Shown: in pieces, positions 47,602 through 57,609 of the stretch
Position numbering within the stretch: position 1 is the stretch's first letter
Layout: every line of letters starts with the position of its first letter
Source: CAWANF01 sp963783355
GTDB taxonomy: Bacteria; Bacteroidota; Rhodothermia; Balneolales; DATFMH01
NCBI GenBank assembly: GCA_963783355.1
Contig: CAWANF010000009.1
Location: forward strand, 1-64,000
DNA length: 64,000 bases
Reading direction: 5' to 3'
The notes under the pieces: model-generated
The model's input: only the letters and a program-made list of their open reading frames with translations
What the model was told of the DNA's origin: nothing
The model's database searches: none
Position numbers and translations under genes: made by a program

Positions 47602-48429
47602 ATGAGTATTTCTGCAGCAGACGTCAAAGCACTACGCGACAGAACCGGTGCCGGAATGATGGATTGTAAAAAAGCCCTCGCCGAAGCGAATGGCGACATG
47701 GATGCCGCCATTGAGTTCCTTCGTAAGAAAGGCCAAAAGGTATCCGAAAAAAGAGCTGATCGCGAAGCTAACCAAGGTATTATCGTTACAAAAATCGGTG
47801 ACTCTAAAGCGGTCGCCCTTGCCTTAAACTGTGAAACGGACTTTGTAGCCCGTAATGAAGAATTCATACAGGCTGCCAACGATTTTGCTGATATAGCATA
47901 TAACAAAGAGACAACAGACCTCGCTGTTATTGGCAAAGAATCGGTAAACGGTAAAACGGTCGAACAATACCTGGAAGAACTGGTAGGGAAAATTGGCGAA
48001 AAAATCGAGATCAGCCGCGTTGAGCTCATAAAAAACAGCGGCTCAATCGTCGAATACATTCACCCCGGCAACCAGTTAGCTGTATTGTTGGCATTGGATG
48101 GCAGTTTGGATAACGAAGAAGTCGGTAAGGATGTAGCTATGCAAATAGCTGCTATGAATCCGATTGCCGTATCGAAAGAAGAAGTTCCGACCGATGTTCT
48201 CGATAAAGAACTTGAAATCGCTAAAGAACAGCTTATCAATGAAGGTAAACCGGTAGAAATCGCAGAAAAAGCGGCTCAGGGTAAAATTCGCCGTTTTTAT
48301 GAAGAACGCGTTTTATTGGAACAAAAATTTGTTAAAGACAGCAGCCTTACTGTAAAACAGTATCTGCAACAAAACGGGGCACCCAATGTTGTCTCGTTCA
48401 AAAGATTGCAATTAGGCGAAACAGCTTAA
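47602..48429 (+). CDS. tsf: Elongation factor Ts
   Basis: 275 residues. RDRTGAGMMDCKKALAEANG and the TDFVARNEEFIQAANDFADI block are EF-Ts signatures, and the C-terminal RFYEERVLLEQKFVKDSSLT is the dimerisation end. It exchanges GDP on EF-Tu. It follows rpsB by 60 bases and ends at a strong terminator. Confidence 0.95.
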   Translation: MSISAADVKALRDRTGAGMMDCKKALAEANGDMDAAIEFLRKKGQKVSEKRADREANQGIIVTKIGDSKAVALALNCETDFVARNEEFIQAANDFADIAYNKETTDLAVIGKESVNGKTVEQYLEELVGKIGEKIEISRVELIKNSGSIVEYIHPGNQLAVLLALDGSLDNEEVGKDVAMQIAAMNPIAVSKEEVPTDVLDKELEIAKEQLINEGKPVEIAEKAAQGKIRRFYEERVLLEQKFVKDSSLTVKQYLQQNGAPNVVSFKRLQLGETA

Positions 48430-48447
48430 TTCCCCATTTCAAAAAAA

Positions 48448-48476
48448 AAGGCTACCTTTCGGGTGGCCTTTTTTTT
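48448..48476 (+). terminator. Rho-independent terminator between tsf and pyrH
   Basis: AGGCTACC pairs with GGGTGGCCT (one G-T pair and a four-base loop), followed by eight T. It separates the ribosomal-protein/tsf transcript from pyrH. The longest pyrH frame would start inside this hairpin, which argues for the downstream GTG start. Confidence 0.9.
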
Positions 48477-48507
48477 ATCCATTAACTTTTTAATTGAAGA
48501 TAAACAG

Positions 48508-49221
48508 GTGGGAGCATATAAACGAATTCTACTCAAACTCAGTGGTGAAGCCCTTTTAGGCGAACAGGGGCACGGAATTGACGGCAAGGTTTTAACCCAA
48601 TATGCCAATGAAATAAAAGCAGTTCATGAATTCGGGACGGAGATAGCTATCGTAATGGGTGGTGGTAATATCTTCAGAGGTGTCAAAGGAGCAACCGCCG
48701 GAATGGATCGGGTTCAGGGTGATTATATGGGAATGCTGGCTACGATGATCAACAGCATGGCACTCCAGGATGCTCTCGAACGAAAAGGGGTTCAAACCCG
48801 GTTGATGTCAGCTATCAGAATGGAACAAATCGCCGAACCATATATCCGAAGAAGAGCGGTTCGCCACCTCGAAAAAGGAAGAGTCGTCATTTTTGGAGCC
48901 GGAACCGGTAATCCCTATTTCACAACCGACACCGCAGCTTCGCTAAGGGCCATCGAAGTGGAAGCCGATGTCATTATGAAAGGAACACGCGTTGACGGAG
49001 TCTTTGATTCTGATCCCGAGAAAAATCCGGATGCCGAAAAATTTGATATCATTACCGGTGATGAAATTTTAAGCCGCCGATTAAATGTCATGGATCTGAC
49101 CGCTTTTACCTTATGCCGGGATAATAAAACGCCTATTATCGTATTCAATATGAACATCAACGGTAATTTGCTGAAAGTCGTTCAAAAAAATCCGGTTGGT
49201 TCTACCGTTGTTTGGGATTAA
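48508..49221 (+). CDS. pyrH: Uridylate kinase
   Basis: 237 residues from GTG 48508 (VGAYKRILLKLSGEALLGEQ), where homologues begin. AIVMGGGNIFRGVKGA is the phosphate-binding block, MDRVQGDYMGMLATMINSMA the UMP site and VIFGAGTGNPYFTTDTAASL the nucleotide-specific loop. It makes UDP from UMP. Because of the terminator just upstream, pyrH needs its own promoter or read-through. Confidence 0.92.
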   Translation: MGAYKRILLKLSGEALLGEQGHGIDGKVLTQYANEIKAVHEFGTEIAIVMGGGNIFRGVKGATAGMDRVQGDYMGMLATMINSMALQDALERKGVQTRLMSAIRMEQIAEPYIRRRAVRHLEKGRVVIFGAGTGNPYFTTDTAASLRAIEVEADVIMKGTRVDGVFDSDPEKNPDAEKFDIITGDEILSRRLNVMDLTAFTLCRDNKTPIIVFNMNINGNLLKVVQKNPVGSTVVWD

Positions 49222-49320
49222 AGTATTTTTTTCATTATCTATTTCTTCTATCTTTTTTACTTGAGAATAGATAGAATGTTAATAGTTTAAATTTAATACT
49301 TTGAAATTCATCATAAGCCT

Positions 49321-49887
49321 ATGATACCTGAGCTAAAAATTTTTTTTGAAGAAGCCGAATTAGAGATGCAGGATGCATTCGAATTTCTGAAACGGGAATT
49401 GTCGCATATCCGTGCTGGAAAAGCTACTCCTCAATTACTGGATGGCGTAAAAGTAGATTATTACGGAACTCAAACACCATTAAACCAATTAGCCAGTGTT
49501 TCAGCTCCCGAAGCCCGCCTGCTTGTTGTACAACCGTGGGACAAATCATCTATCCAATCGATTGAGAAAGCTATCATGTCTTCCGGACTCGGACTTAATC
49601 CGAACAACGATGGTACGTTAATCCGTATTCCATTGCCGGTTCTTTCTGAAGAACGACGCCAGGAACTGGTAAAACTGGCTCACGAAATAGCCGAAGGTGC
49701 TCGTGTAAGTATTCGCAATGCGCGTCGGGATGCTAATGATCATATAAAAAAAGCGGTGAAAGATGATTCGCTTCCTGAAGATTCAAAATTTGAGACCGAA
49801 GAGGAAGTCCAGAAACTAACCGACAAGCACATCGAATTGGTTGAAGAATATCTCAAAAAGAAAGAAAGCGAAATACTTACAGTATAA
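49321..49887 (+). CDS. frr: Ribosome recycling factor
   Basis: 188 residues. ELSHIRAGKATPQLLDGVKV and QLASVSAPEARLLVVQPWDK, then GLNPNNDGTLIRIPLPVLSE and RRDANDHIKKAVKDDSLPED, cover both domains of RRF. It splits post-termination ribosomes with EF-G. It follows pyrH by 100 bases. Confidence 0.94.
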   Translation: MIPELKIFFEEAELEMQDAFEFLKRELSHIRAGKATPQLLDGVKVDYYGTQTPLNQLASVSAPEARLLVVQPWDKSSIQSIEKAIMSSGLGLNPNNDGTLIRIPLPVLSEERRQELVKLAHEIAEGARVSIRNARRDANDHIKKAVKDDSLPEDSKFETEEEVQKLTDKHIELVEEYLKKKESEILTV

Positions 49888-49937
49888 TTCGTAAGCTAAC
49901 AAAGCAGATTTCACTTTAACAGGGACCCGCACCTTCC

Positions 49938-52900
49938 ATGTATCTTGCTGAATTAGAATTGCATGGCTTCAAAAGTTTTGCCAACCGGACTCGCATTAAG
50001 TTCGATAGTGGTATTACGGCTATTGTGGGACCGAATGGCTGCGGCAAATCCAATATTGTCGATTCTATTCGCTGGGTGCTGGGTGAACAACGTCCGTCCC
50101 TGCTTCGTTCTTCGGCAATGTCGAATGTCATTTTTAACGGGACAGCCCAGAAAAAAGCCCTCGGCCTGGCGGAAGTTTCCGTTACTATCGAAAATAATAA
50201 GGGCATCCTTCCCACCGAATACAAAGATGTCACGATTACCCGCCGCCTTTATCGCTCCGGCGACAGCGAATACCTGCTCAACAATACGCCTTGCCGTCTG
50301 AAGGATATCATAGAATTATTCATGGATACCGGCATGGGCTCAAATGCTTATTCTGTTATTGAGCTCAAAATGGTAGAGGAAATTCTCAATGATAAGAATA
50401 ATGACCGCAGAAAACTGTTTGAAGAAGCCGCAGGAGTAACCAAGTATAAGGAAAAACGACGGCTCACATTCAAAAGACTGGAAGAAACACGTGGCGATTT
50501 ACAACGCGTGGAAGATATTCTGGTTGAGATTCGAAAAAACACCCGTTCTCTTCAGTTGCAGGCCTCACGGGCGAAACGAGCTAAAGAATATGGGGAACAA
50601 CTTTGGCAATTAGATCAATCCGTTGCACTCTATGAGTTTGAGAATATTCAGAAAGAACTGAAACCGCTTATGGAGCGAATCGTCAATGCAGAGACGGAAA
50701 AAGAAGAATTTATCCGGACCATCGAACGGCTCGAGCAGCAGGAACAGGCGGCCCGGGAAGCTTTGCGACGTAAAGAAATGAATTTGGGCGAAGCGCAGAA
50801 AAATGCCCATATTGTTCAGAATACGATTCGTGAGATGGAAACGACGCTTAAAATTACCCGGGAAAAGATTGTCAACGAAGAAAACACGATTAAGCAGTAT
50901 GAACTGGATATTTATCAGTCGGAAGAGGAAATCAAAAATCTTCGCAAGGATATTCAGATTGGGGAAAAGGAACTCACTTTAGTTGAAGAGCGAAAAACAT
51001 CCGTTGCCGCTGAACTGGAAGAAGCTAAAACAAATTTTGAATCATTTGAGCAGCGTCTGAGCGAAGCGCGGACGAGCCTGGAATCAACGACAAAGTCATA
51101 TAATCAGGCTAATTCCGAGTTAAACAACCTGCAAAACAGTAAAATCAGGATTGAATCGAGGCTGGAAAACAGCAATGAAGATCTGGAACGCATCAATAAG
51201 CAGATTGAAAATACAATCAAAGATATTGATGCGCTGAATACGGAAGAAACCGGCCTGAAAAAGAAAATGGACGCGTTTCAATACGAATTGGAACAAGCCG
51301 AAGATCGTCTGGATCAAGCACGCAAAGATCGCGAACGCCTTGCACTTCAACAAAATGAACTAAAGGATAAAATACGCGCCGGACAAAGCCGACTCGATGC
51401 CATCGAATCGGAAATCGTGCTGATGCAGAATATTGCCAATTCTCATGAGGCTTTCCCTTCAAGCGTTCAGTTTCTGCTGGAAAACAAGAAAGATTTTGGA
51501 AAAATAGAAGTCGTTTCAGACGTCTTATCCACGAATGAAAAATATGCTATCGCCCTGGAGTCGGTTTTAGGCGAAGCCTGCAATTACCTTGTCGTGGATT
51601 CCCTGAATGATGCCCATCGGGGAATTGAACTGCTCAAACAGAATAAAAAAGGGAAATCTACTTTCATCCCGTTAGACGCCCTGCATAACGATTACGAAAC
51701 AGCAGATGGGTCACTTTACGATTATGTACAAAGCAATTCTCAGTATGATAAATTAAAAAAATTACTGCTTGGACATGTTTTTGTTTTTCAATCGGTTGAC
51801 GAAGGCATGGCTCATTGCCGTCAAAACAGGAATCATACCGGGATTACCTTCGAAGGCGATTTAATCACCGCGGATGGATTTATTCGCAGTGGCAGTGCCA
51901 ATAAAAACGTGGGTATCCGGGTTGGTTTGAAAGATAAAATTGAACAGCTCGAACGAAAAGCTTTATCTGCTGAAGATGAAATTGATCAACTGAAGATTCA
52001 GTTGCAGCAAGCCGAGCAGCAATACCGGAATCTGTCTACGGAAACGCTGAATAACAAGGTAAAAGAACTCGGACAGGATGTACGTCGGGTAGAGTCACAA
52101 TCGAGCTCTCTGCAAGCCCGCAAGGCCGTCTATGAGAAGAATGTGGCAGATTATCGCATCCGTCTCGAGAAGTTAAATGATGATCGCCAGCATTCCGGTG
52201 AAGAGATTAAAGAAATCCAGCCAAACATTGAAGTGCTAAATGGCAAACTGAAAGAATTACTCGGCAGCCAGTTCGATCAGAAAAATACACTGGAAAAAAT
52301 TGAAGAAAGCCGCAATCGATCACAAAGCCGGTTCAATGAGATCAAACTCAAATTTCAGAATGTCGAAAATGAAGTCCTGAATTATAAAAAGGATATTGAA
52401 CGGGCGAATCAGGGTATTGAGTCTATCAAAGAACGCCTGCAGCAACGTTCTGAAAATGCCCGTTTAAGTAAGGATCGGATTTTAAGCTATCGGAATGTCA
52501 TTGAAGAATCGAATCAGGAACTGGAACATCTTCAGGAGAAGAAAAAACAGGCTGATGAGGCTCTTTCCGATGCCGACGAAGCCTGCGCTAAAGAACGAGG
52601 CCATATCAACCAGATTGAAGAGGATCTGCGTGATCGGAGACGCAAACGTGAAGTGAATATGGAACTGCTTCACCATCTCAATATGGCGAAATCCCAGTTC
52701 GATATGCAGTCCAAAAACATTGCTGATCACATCTGGGAAACCTACAATATCCTCATTGAAAATATCGAAGTGGTTCTCCCAGACGATCTGGATGTAAAGA
52801 AGGCCAAAGAAACAATATCGGAACTGCGGCAAAAGCTGAAAAATATCGGGGAAGTAAATCCGCTGGCCATCGAGGAATACAACAAGGAAAACGAGCGTCT

Positions 52901-53456
52901 CGAGTTCTACGAGCAGCAAATCAATGACCTTATCGAAGCAGAAGCTAAACTTAGGGACACCATTGCTGAAATCAACGAGACAGCCCAGGAACGATTCAGT
53001 TCTACATTCAATCAAATCAGGGAAAACTTCAAGACGGTTTTTAATACGCTCTTTGATGAAAACGATCATTGCGATTTGATCATCGAAGAAAATCCGGATG
53101 ATCCCCTGGAATCCCGGGTGGAAATCATCGCTAATCCGCGCGGTAAACGCCCTAGCAGCATCAGCCAGTTATCCGGAGGTGAAAAAACGCTGACGGCCAT
53201 TGCCCTGCTTTTCGCCATCTACCTGGTCAAGCCCTCTCCTTTCTGTATCCTTGACGAAGTCGATGCCCCGCTTGATGATGCCAATATCGAACGCTTCGCA
53301 AAGATCCTGCGCCGTTTCAGCAAAGACACTCAATTTATCGTCATTACCCACAATAAGCAGACGATGGAGAAGGCTGAAATGATGTACGGTGTTACCATGC
53401 CGCAAATCGGTGTGAGCCAGCTCGTGGGCGTACGTATGGACAATATTCCAGTCTAG
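49938..53456 (+). CDS. smc: Chromosome segregation protein SMC
   Basis: 1,172 residues, intact. Walker A is GPNGCGKSN at 31-39. Two long coiled coils flank a hinge near residues 500-680 (FGKIEVVSDVLSTNEKYAIA, GITFEGDLITADGFIRSGSA). The C-terminal head has the ABC signature QLSGGEKTLTAIALLFAIY and Walker B FCILDEVDAPLDDANIERFA. It acts with ScpA and ScpB, which are not in this window, to shape and separate chromosomes. Confidence 0.95.
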   Translation: MYLAELELHGFKSFANRTRIKFDSGITAIVGPNGCGKSNIVDSIRWVLGEQRPSLLRSSAMSNVIFNGTAQKKALGLAEVSVTIENNKGILPTEYKDVTITRRLYRSGDSEYLLNNTPCRLKDIIELFMDTGMGSNAYSVIELKMVEEILNDKNNDRRKLFEEAAGVTKYKEKRRLTFKRLEETRGDLQRVEDILVEIRKNTRSLQLQASRAKRAKEYGEQLWQLDQSVALYEFENIQKELKPLMERIVNAETEKEEFIRTIERLEQQEQAAREALRRKEMNLGEAQKNAHIVQNTIREMETTLKITREKIVNEENTIKQYELDIYQSEEEIKNLRKDIQIGEKELTLVEERKTSVAAELEEAKTNFESFEQRLSEARTSLESTTKSYNQANSELNNLQNSKIRIESRLENSNEDLERINKQIENTIKDIDALNTEETGLKKKMDAFQYELEQAEDRLDQARKDRERLALQQNELKDKIRAGQSRLDAIESEIVLMQNIANSHEAFPSSVQFLLENKKDFGKIEVVSDVLSTNEKYAIALESVLGEACNYLVVDSLNDAHRGIELLKQNKKGKSTFIPLDALHNDYETADGSLYDYVQSNSQYDKLKKLLLGHVFVFQSVDEGMAHCRQNRNHTGITFEGDLITADGFIRSGSANKNVGIRVGLKDKIEQLERKALSAEDEIDQLKIQLQQAEQQYRNLSTETLNNKVKELGQDVRRVESQSSSLQARKAVYEKNVADYRIRLEKLNDDRQHSGEEIKEIQPNIEVLNGKLKELLGSQFDQKNTLEKIEESRNRSQSRFNEIKLKFQNVENEVLNYKKDIERANQGIESIKERLQQRSENARLSKDRILSYRNVIEESNQELEHLQEKKKQADEALSDADEACAKERGHINQIEEDLRDRRRKREVNMELLHHLNMAKSQFDMQSKNIADHIWETYNILIENIEVVLPDDLDVKKAKETISELRQKLKNIGEVNPLAIEEYNKENERLEFYEQQINDLIEAEAKLRDTIAEINETAQERFSSTFNQIRENFKTVFNTLFDENDHCDLIIEENPDDPLESRVEIIANPRGKRPSSISQLSGGEKTLTAIALLFAIYLVKPSPFCILDEVDAPLDDANIERFAKILRRFSKDTQFIVITHNKQTMEKAEMMYGVTMPQIGVSQLVGVRMDNIPV

Positions 53457-53469
53457 TCAGTTAGCAGTT

Positions 53470-53573
53470 GTGCCTTTGTGCCTTTGTGCCTTTGTGCCTT
53501 TGTGCCTTTGTGCCTTTGTGCCTTTGTGCCTTTGTGCCTTTGTGCCTTTGTGCCTTTGTGCCTTTGTGCCTTT
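53470..53573. repeat. 13 perfect tandem copies of GTGCCTTT
   Basis: Exactly 13 uninterrupted copies of the eight-base unit fill 104 bases between smc and ispH, beginning 13 bases after the smc stop. The minus-strand frame across it (KAQRHKGTKAQRHKG) is an artefact of the repeat. A shorter, mixed relative is at 24,141. Copy number probably varies between strains. Confidence 0.97.
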
Positions 53574-53647
53574 AAAAGATACCAAAAACCGCGTTTAGTC
53601 CGTATATTTACTTCAACAGGTTGAATAGATTGAACGTTTATCATACC

Positions 53648-54895
53648 ATGGCCAAGAAATTTAATATCCCGGGACTTTTCCAGTCTCCGATCATAAAAAC
53701 TATCAAAAACTCGCAGCAAATTCTGGATCCGCGAAAGAAAGATTTAGAACCGAGTGTTCTCGATTTCGGGACTGTTCGTTTTTTAATTCCAAGACATTTC
53801 GGTTTTTGTTATGGCGTACAGAATGCCATTGATATTGCCTATCGTACCGTAGAAGATCATCCGGATAAAAACATTTATCTGCTCAGCGAGATGATTCATA
53901 ATCCGGCTGTAAATGAAGAATTGTCACGCAGAGGCGTTAAATTCCTGTTTGATACCGACGGCTCGGAACGCATTCCATTACATTCACTGTCACCTGAAGA
54001 TATCGTCATTGTGCCGGCATTCGGAACGACCCTGGAATTGCAGGAGCAGCTCGAAGATTTGGGCATCGATCCCTACACCTACGACACAACCTGTCCCTTT
54101 GTCGAGAAAGTCTGGAAAAGAGGTTCTCAGTTGGGAAAAGAAGGTTATGCCATTGTTGTTCATGGAAAGCACCGGCATGAGGAAACCCGGGCCACCTTTT
54201 CTCATAGTGCCAAATTGGCTCCAACTGTTATCGTTTTAAACACAGAAGAAGCGCAAATTCTGGCAGAAATCTTGCTAAAAAAACGCCCTCCGGATGATTT
54301 TCAAACCTATTTCGGAATGAAATCAACCCCTGGATTCAATCCTTTGACGGATATGGACCGGTTCGGGGTCATCAATCAGACAACCATGCTGGCTACGGAA
54401 ACGCAAGAAGTCATGGAAATACTGAAGGATGCCGTAAAACAACGTTTTGGTGATAAGAAAGTCAACGAACATTTTGCCGATACTTCAGACACCCTATGTT
54501 ACGCTACCAATGAAAATCAATCGGCGACACGGGCGCTGATGAAACAAGCGGATGTTGATGTTGCTTTGGTTGTCGGGGGTTACAATTCATCAAATACTAT
54601 GCACATCGTGGAATTACTCGAATCCACATTCCCGACTTATCATGTTAAAGATGCCGGCGAACTTATCTCAACCAAAGAAATACAGCATTTTGACCAGTGG
54701 GAAAAACTTGTCAAAACGTCTACTCTCTGGCTTCCCGAAAAACAGCCTCTGACTATTGCCGTTACTTCCGGCGCTTCGTGCCCTGATGCTCTGGTCGACG
54801 AGGTCATTCTCAAAATCATATCCTGGATTCCGGAGACCAAACCAATCGAAGACGTTTTGGTGCCATTTGAAAAGACGGAAAGTAATGAGTATTGA
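53648..54895 (+). CDS. ispH: 4-hydroxy-3-methylbut-2-enyl diphosphate reductase, long form
   Basis: 415 residues from ATG 53648; an upstream TTG would add nine. The three cluster cysteines are C54 (RHFGFCYGVQNA), C149 (YTYDTTCPFVEKVW) and C378 (VTSGASCPDALVDEV). It is about 100 residues longer than the E. coli enzyme because of an N-terminal extension and an insertion near residues 195-240 (KKRPPDDFQTYFGMKSTPGF), a form found in several Bacteroidota-related and planctomycete lineages. It makes IPP and DMAPP in the last step of the MEP pathway. Confidence 0.9.
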   Translation: MAKKFNIPGLFQSPIIKTIKNSQQILDPRKKDLEPSVLDFGTVRFLIPRHFGFCYGVQNAIDIAYRTVEDHPDKNIYLLSEMIHNPAVNEELSRRGVKFLFDTDGSERIPLHSLSPEDIVIVPAFGTTLELQEQLEDLGIDPYTYDTTCPFVEKVWKRGSQLGKEGYAIVVHGKHRHEETRATFSHSAKLAPTVIVLNTEEAQILAEILLKKRPPDDFQTYFGMKSTPGFNPLTDMDRFGVINQTTMLATETQEVMEILKDAVKQRFGDKKVNEHFADTSDTLCYATNENQSATRALMKQADVDVALVVGGYNSSNTMHIVELLESTFPTYHVKDAGELISTKEIQHFDQWEKLVKTSTLWLPEKQPLTIAVTSGASCPDALVDEVILKIISWIPETKPIEDVLVPFEKTESNEY

Positions 54896-54955
54896 GATGA
54901 TAGATGTAGGACGATAGATTCTAGAATACCTAATACTCTGGAGAAGCGAATGCCG

Positions 54956-55978
54956 TCAGGGTTTTTCGCTCGATAATACCGTATAATAGGCAACTTTTGT
55001 AGGTTGATAGGATCTAAGCTTCACATGCAAATTGTTCTCATTTTCCTGGATAACCGGCGATATAAAACCTGTAGAATCGCGTAATATATCCCGATAAGAT
55101 ACATAAGCATTAAACAGGGTTAAATTCTGTGCTTTTTCATATTCATTAATCGGGACATTGTATTTCACACTAATCATGGACGGACTGTAGGTCACATGAC
55201 GCCCCTTTGGCAAATTTTTCGTCTGAATACTAATCTTTGCCACTCCCTCCGTAAATTCTTCAACTTTAGCCTGGTAGTGAACTTTGGAAACATTGATATG
55301 CAGAATATTAATCGGTTTTTCCAGCGGAACTTCGATATTAATATTATTCTTGATATCACCAAGCTGACGTTCTTCCGTTTTCCAGTTGTCAATATTGTCG
55401 ACTATCGACTTCGCACCACTGATGACCACACTATCCGGCGTGATCGCAGGTTCACCGACAACATCATATTGTGTTTTCGTTTTTACTTCTACATTAGGGA
55501 CAATCGGGACCTTCTTTGTAACCTGGTTTTCCAGGTGTATGGATATGACCGATGGCTGAACTTTTATGACATTCACCCCGGCAAAAGCATTCATCTGTTC
55601 CCTGACGATATCATAAAAATTCATCTCTCCTTCCACAGGATCAATCCGTACCGGCGGAGGATTATGATACAGATTTATCAATTTCCAACCTTCGCCGCTA
55701 AAATTCACGACGGCATCATTAGGCAGCGGGGCCGACAACGCCTTTTTGGGTGGAAGCTGCCCGAGTGCAATCGGTATTTTAACGGTCAGTGTGAAAGGCC
55801 TGCTCAGATTGACTAAAAACCACAAAACAAGGGCAATGATATAAGCAAAACCGAAGACTATGAGCTTCTCCCTGCGAGTCAGGCCAGGACCATCATCGTC
55901 CTGACTGCTGCTCAGGAAACCAATTCTGATCTTCTTTATTTTACCCAGTAAGCTATTCCAGATTTGTCCGGTTTCCAA
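54956..55978 (-). CDS. YbbR-domain (CdaR-like) membrane protein
   Basis: 340 residues. One membrane helix (KLIVFGFAYIIALVLWFLVN) is followed by tandem beta-rich YbbR-like repeats, for example PITPDSVVISGAKSIVDNID-type text near residue 190 and GVAKISIQTKNLP near 250. In Firmicutes, CdaR proteins regulate the diadenylate cyclase CdaA; no cdaA gene is visible here. It faces away from ispH, with its end 60 bases from the ispH stop. Confidence 0.75.
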   Translation of the reverse strand: METGQIWNSLLGKIKKIRIGFLSSSQDDDGPGLTRREKLIVFGFAYIIALVLWFLVNLSRPFTLTVKIPIALGQLPPKKALSAPLPNDAVVNFSGEGWKLINLYHNPPPVRIDPVEGEMNFYDIVREQMNAFAGVNVIKVQPSVISIHLENQVTKKVPIVPNVEVKTKTQYDVVGEPAITPDSVVISGAKSIVDNIDNWKTEERQLGDIKNNINIEVPLEKPINILHINVSKVHYQAKVEEFTEGVAKISIQTKNLPKGRHVTYSPSMISVKYNVPINEYEKAQNLTLFNAYVSYRDILRDSTGFISPVIQENENNLHVKLRSYQPTKVAYYTVLSSEKP

Positions 55979-56081
55979 ATCAGTTCACTTTCGTTAAAAT
56001 TAACTTAAACCATTGTCATTTAGTAATATAAGCCTATTTGAATATAGACCCAGTCTATCCGAATGTCAACCGAATGACCGA

Positions 56082-56381
56082 TTATGAACGAACAATTATT
56101 TCTTTAATTATTTGTTCCTTAACCGAGTGATTCAATTTTTGGGTGATTGAATACCTTTGCATATGTAGCTCATGTCTCCAAATAGGATTTTTAACATGCA
56201 CATACAGGCGATCACCTTCAAAATGCAGGTTCTCGCATTGATTTGCTATGGCACTTCCTACCGTTTCGGGCCAAAGTGAGAGAATCATGCCCTTTTTCAG
56301 TTTTTTCCGATGAGGAAAATCCCGGATATAATCCTTTAGTATTGAACTCAGCGCCTTGGGTTCTCTGTTATAATAGGCCAT
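56082..56381 (-). CDS. DUF721/DciA-like protein
   Basis: 99 residues from ATG 56381. ALSSILKDYIRDFPHRKKLK and LSLWPETVGSAIANQCENLH with DRLYVHVKNPIWRHELHMQR are the DUF721 blocks (W..VG..., V.V....W.QEL). Family members include DciA, which loads the replicative helicase in bacteria lacking DnaC. Its place 44 bases downstream of recF, near the replication origin, supports a replication role. Confidence 0.75.
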   Translation of the reverse strand: MAYYNREPKALSSILKDYIRDFPHRKKLKKGMILSLWPETVGSAIANQCENLHFEGDRLYVHVKNPIWRHELHMQRYSITQKLNHSVKEQIIKEIIVRS

Positions 56382-56425
56382 TTACAGCACTCCGATTGTA
56401 ACACGTTAAACAGTAGGAATGATAC

Positions 56426-57553
56426 TCAATTTTGATGGATAATTTCACCCTTTTCAAAACGAAATTTTCTATTCGCTATATCCGAAAAATTTATGTGGTT
56501 ATCAAATGTTAATTCGTTGGCTGAAGTGATAAATGTTTGTCCTTCGTGTTCAGCCAGCATCATTAATAAAACTTCTATTTTGTGTGGATCCAAATCGCCA
56601 AAAACGTCATCCAGCAATAATATGGGTAAATCTTCCAATTCTTCAGAAAAGAAAAATAACTGGGCCAGCTTCAATGAAATGGCAAACAGCCGGTGCTGTC
56701 CCTGTGAACCATATTTTCGCAATTCAAAATCATCCAGGTAAAACGTGATATCGTCCCTGTGCGGGCCGATCGTGGTATATTGTACTTCTTTCTCACGCGG
56801 AGCTGCTTTGTCCAACTGTTCCCTGAATGCAGCAGCTATCACTTCCGCTTCGGTTGACGGTTCACAGAACGTCTTATATTCAAAACCGGGCACGTGATTA
56901 ATACCCGACATGTGTTTGTAGGCTTCCTGCAAATAACCGGCATATCGATTCAATATTTCTGTTCGTTTAGCAACAATACGCGCACCAATATCCACAAGCT
57001 GGATATTCCACGGTTCAAGATATGTTTCCGGCAATTTATGATATGCCATATCGCTCAGCAGGCGATTACGTTGTTTCAGAACTCTCCGGTAATCTACCAA
57101 ATCGGATAAATAAGAAGACGATAACTGGCTGATGAAAGAATCGAGATAAGAACGACGTTCTGAGGGGCCTTCGCTGGTCAGCTTCTTATCTTCGGGACTA
57201 AGCACCACTACCGGAACCATACCGATGAGATCAGAAAGCCGGTCCAGCGGACTATCATTTACATAAATTTTCTTGCCCTCGCCACGTGAATATGTGCAGG
57301 AAACATCGAATGATGCCCGGATTAAGCCTTCAAAACTGCCTTTTATCCGAAATGCAGACTCATCGTGATGAACAACATACATATCACTGCTGGTTACGAA
57401 ACTCCGGCTCATACACAGGTAATGAATGGCGTCAATCAAATTGGTCTTCCCGGCACCATTCGGACCCGTAATCACATTAAGGTGGGAAGCCCAATCGATT
57501 TCCACTTGTTTATGATTTCGAAAATTCGTCAGTTCCAGCCGCGTTATGCGCAT
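56426..57553 (-). CDS. recF: DNA replication/repair protein RecF
   Basis: 375 residues. RITRLELTNFRNHKQVEIDW and ITGPNGAGKTNLIDAIHYLC give Walker A. SPEDKKLTSEGPSERRSYLD, RKYGSQGQHRLFAISLKLAQ (signature) and LPILLLDDVFGDLDPHKIEV (Walker B) complete the ABC-like ATPase. It helps load RecA at gaps. It is followed on the same strand by the DUF721/DciA-like gene. Confidence 0.93.
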   Translation of the reverse strand: MRITRLELTNFRNHKQVEIDWASHLNVITGPNGAGKTNLIDAIHYLCMSRSFVTSSDMYVVHHDESAFRIKGSFEGLIRASFDVSCTYSRGEGKKIYVNDSPLDRLSDLIGMVPVVVLSPEDKKLTSEGPSERRSYLDSFISQLSSSYLSDLVDYRRVLKQRNRLLSDMAYHKLPETYLEPWNIQLVDIGARIVAKRTEILNRYAGYLQEAYKHMSGINHVPGFEYKTFCEPSTEAEVIAAAFREQLDKAAPREKEVQYTTIGPHRDDITFYLDDFELRKYGSQGQHRLFAISLKLAQLFFFSEELEDLPILLLDDVFGDLDPHKIEVLLMMLAEHEGQTFITSANELTFDNHINFSDIANRKFRFEKGEIIHQN

Positions 57554-57609
57554 TCGCTTTTAGACTATTTTTTAATTAAAAGTATTACCAGGATAACCAA
57601 ATTCATACC

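Noticed and set aside
48463..48507. Longer pyrH start at 48463
   Set aside because: It would begin inside the terminator hairpin after tsf and adds residues that homologues lack.
53470..53573. Possible CRISPR array
   Set aside because: Units are eight bases, directly adjacent and identical, with no spacers and no cas genes nearby.
53453..53719. Minus-strand frame rich in KAQRHKGTK
   Set aside because: It is only the translation of the GTGCCTTT tandem array and has no protein-like remainder.
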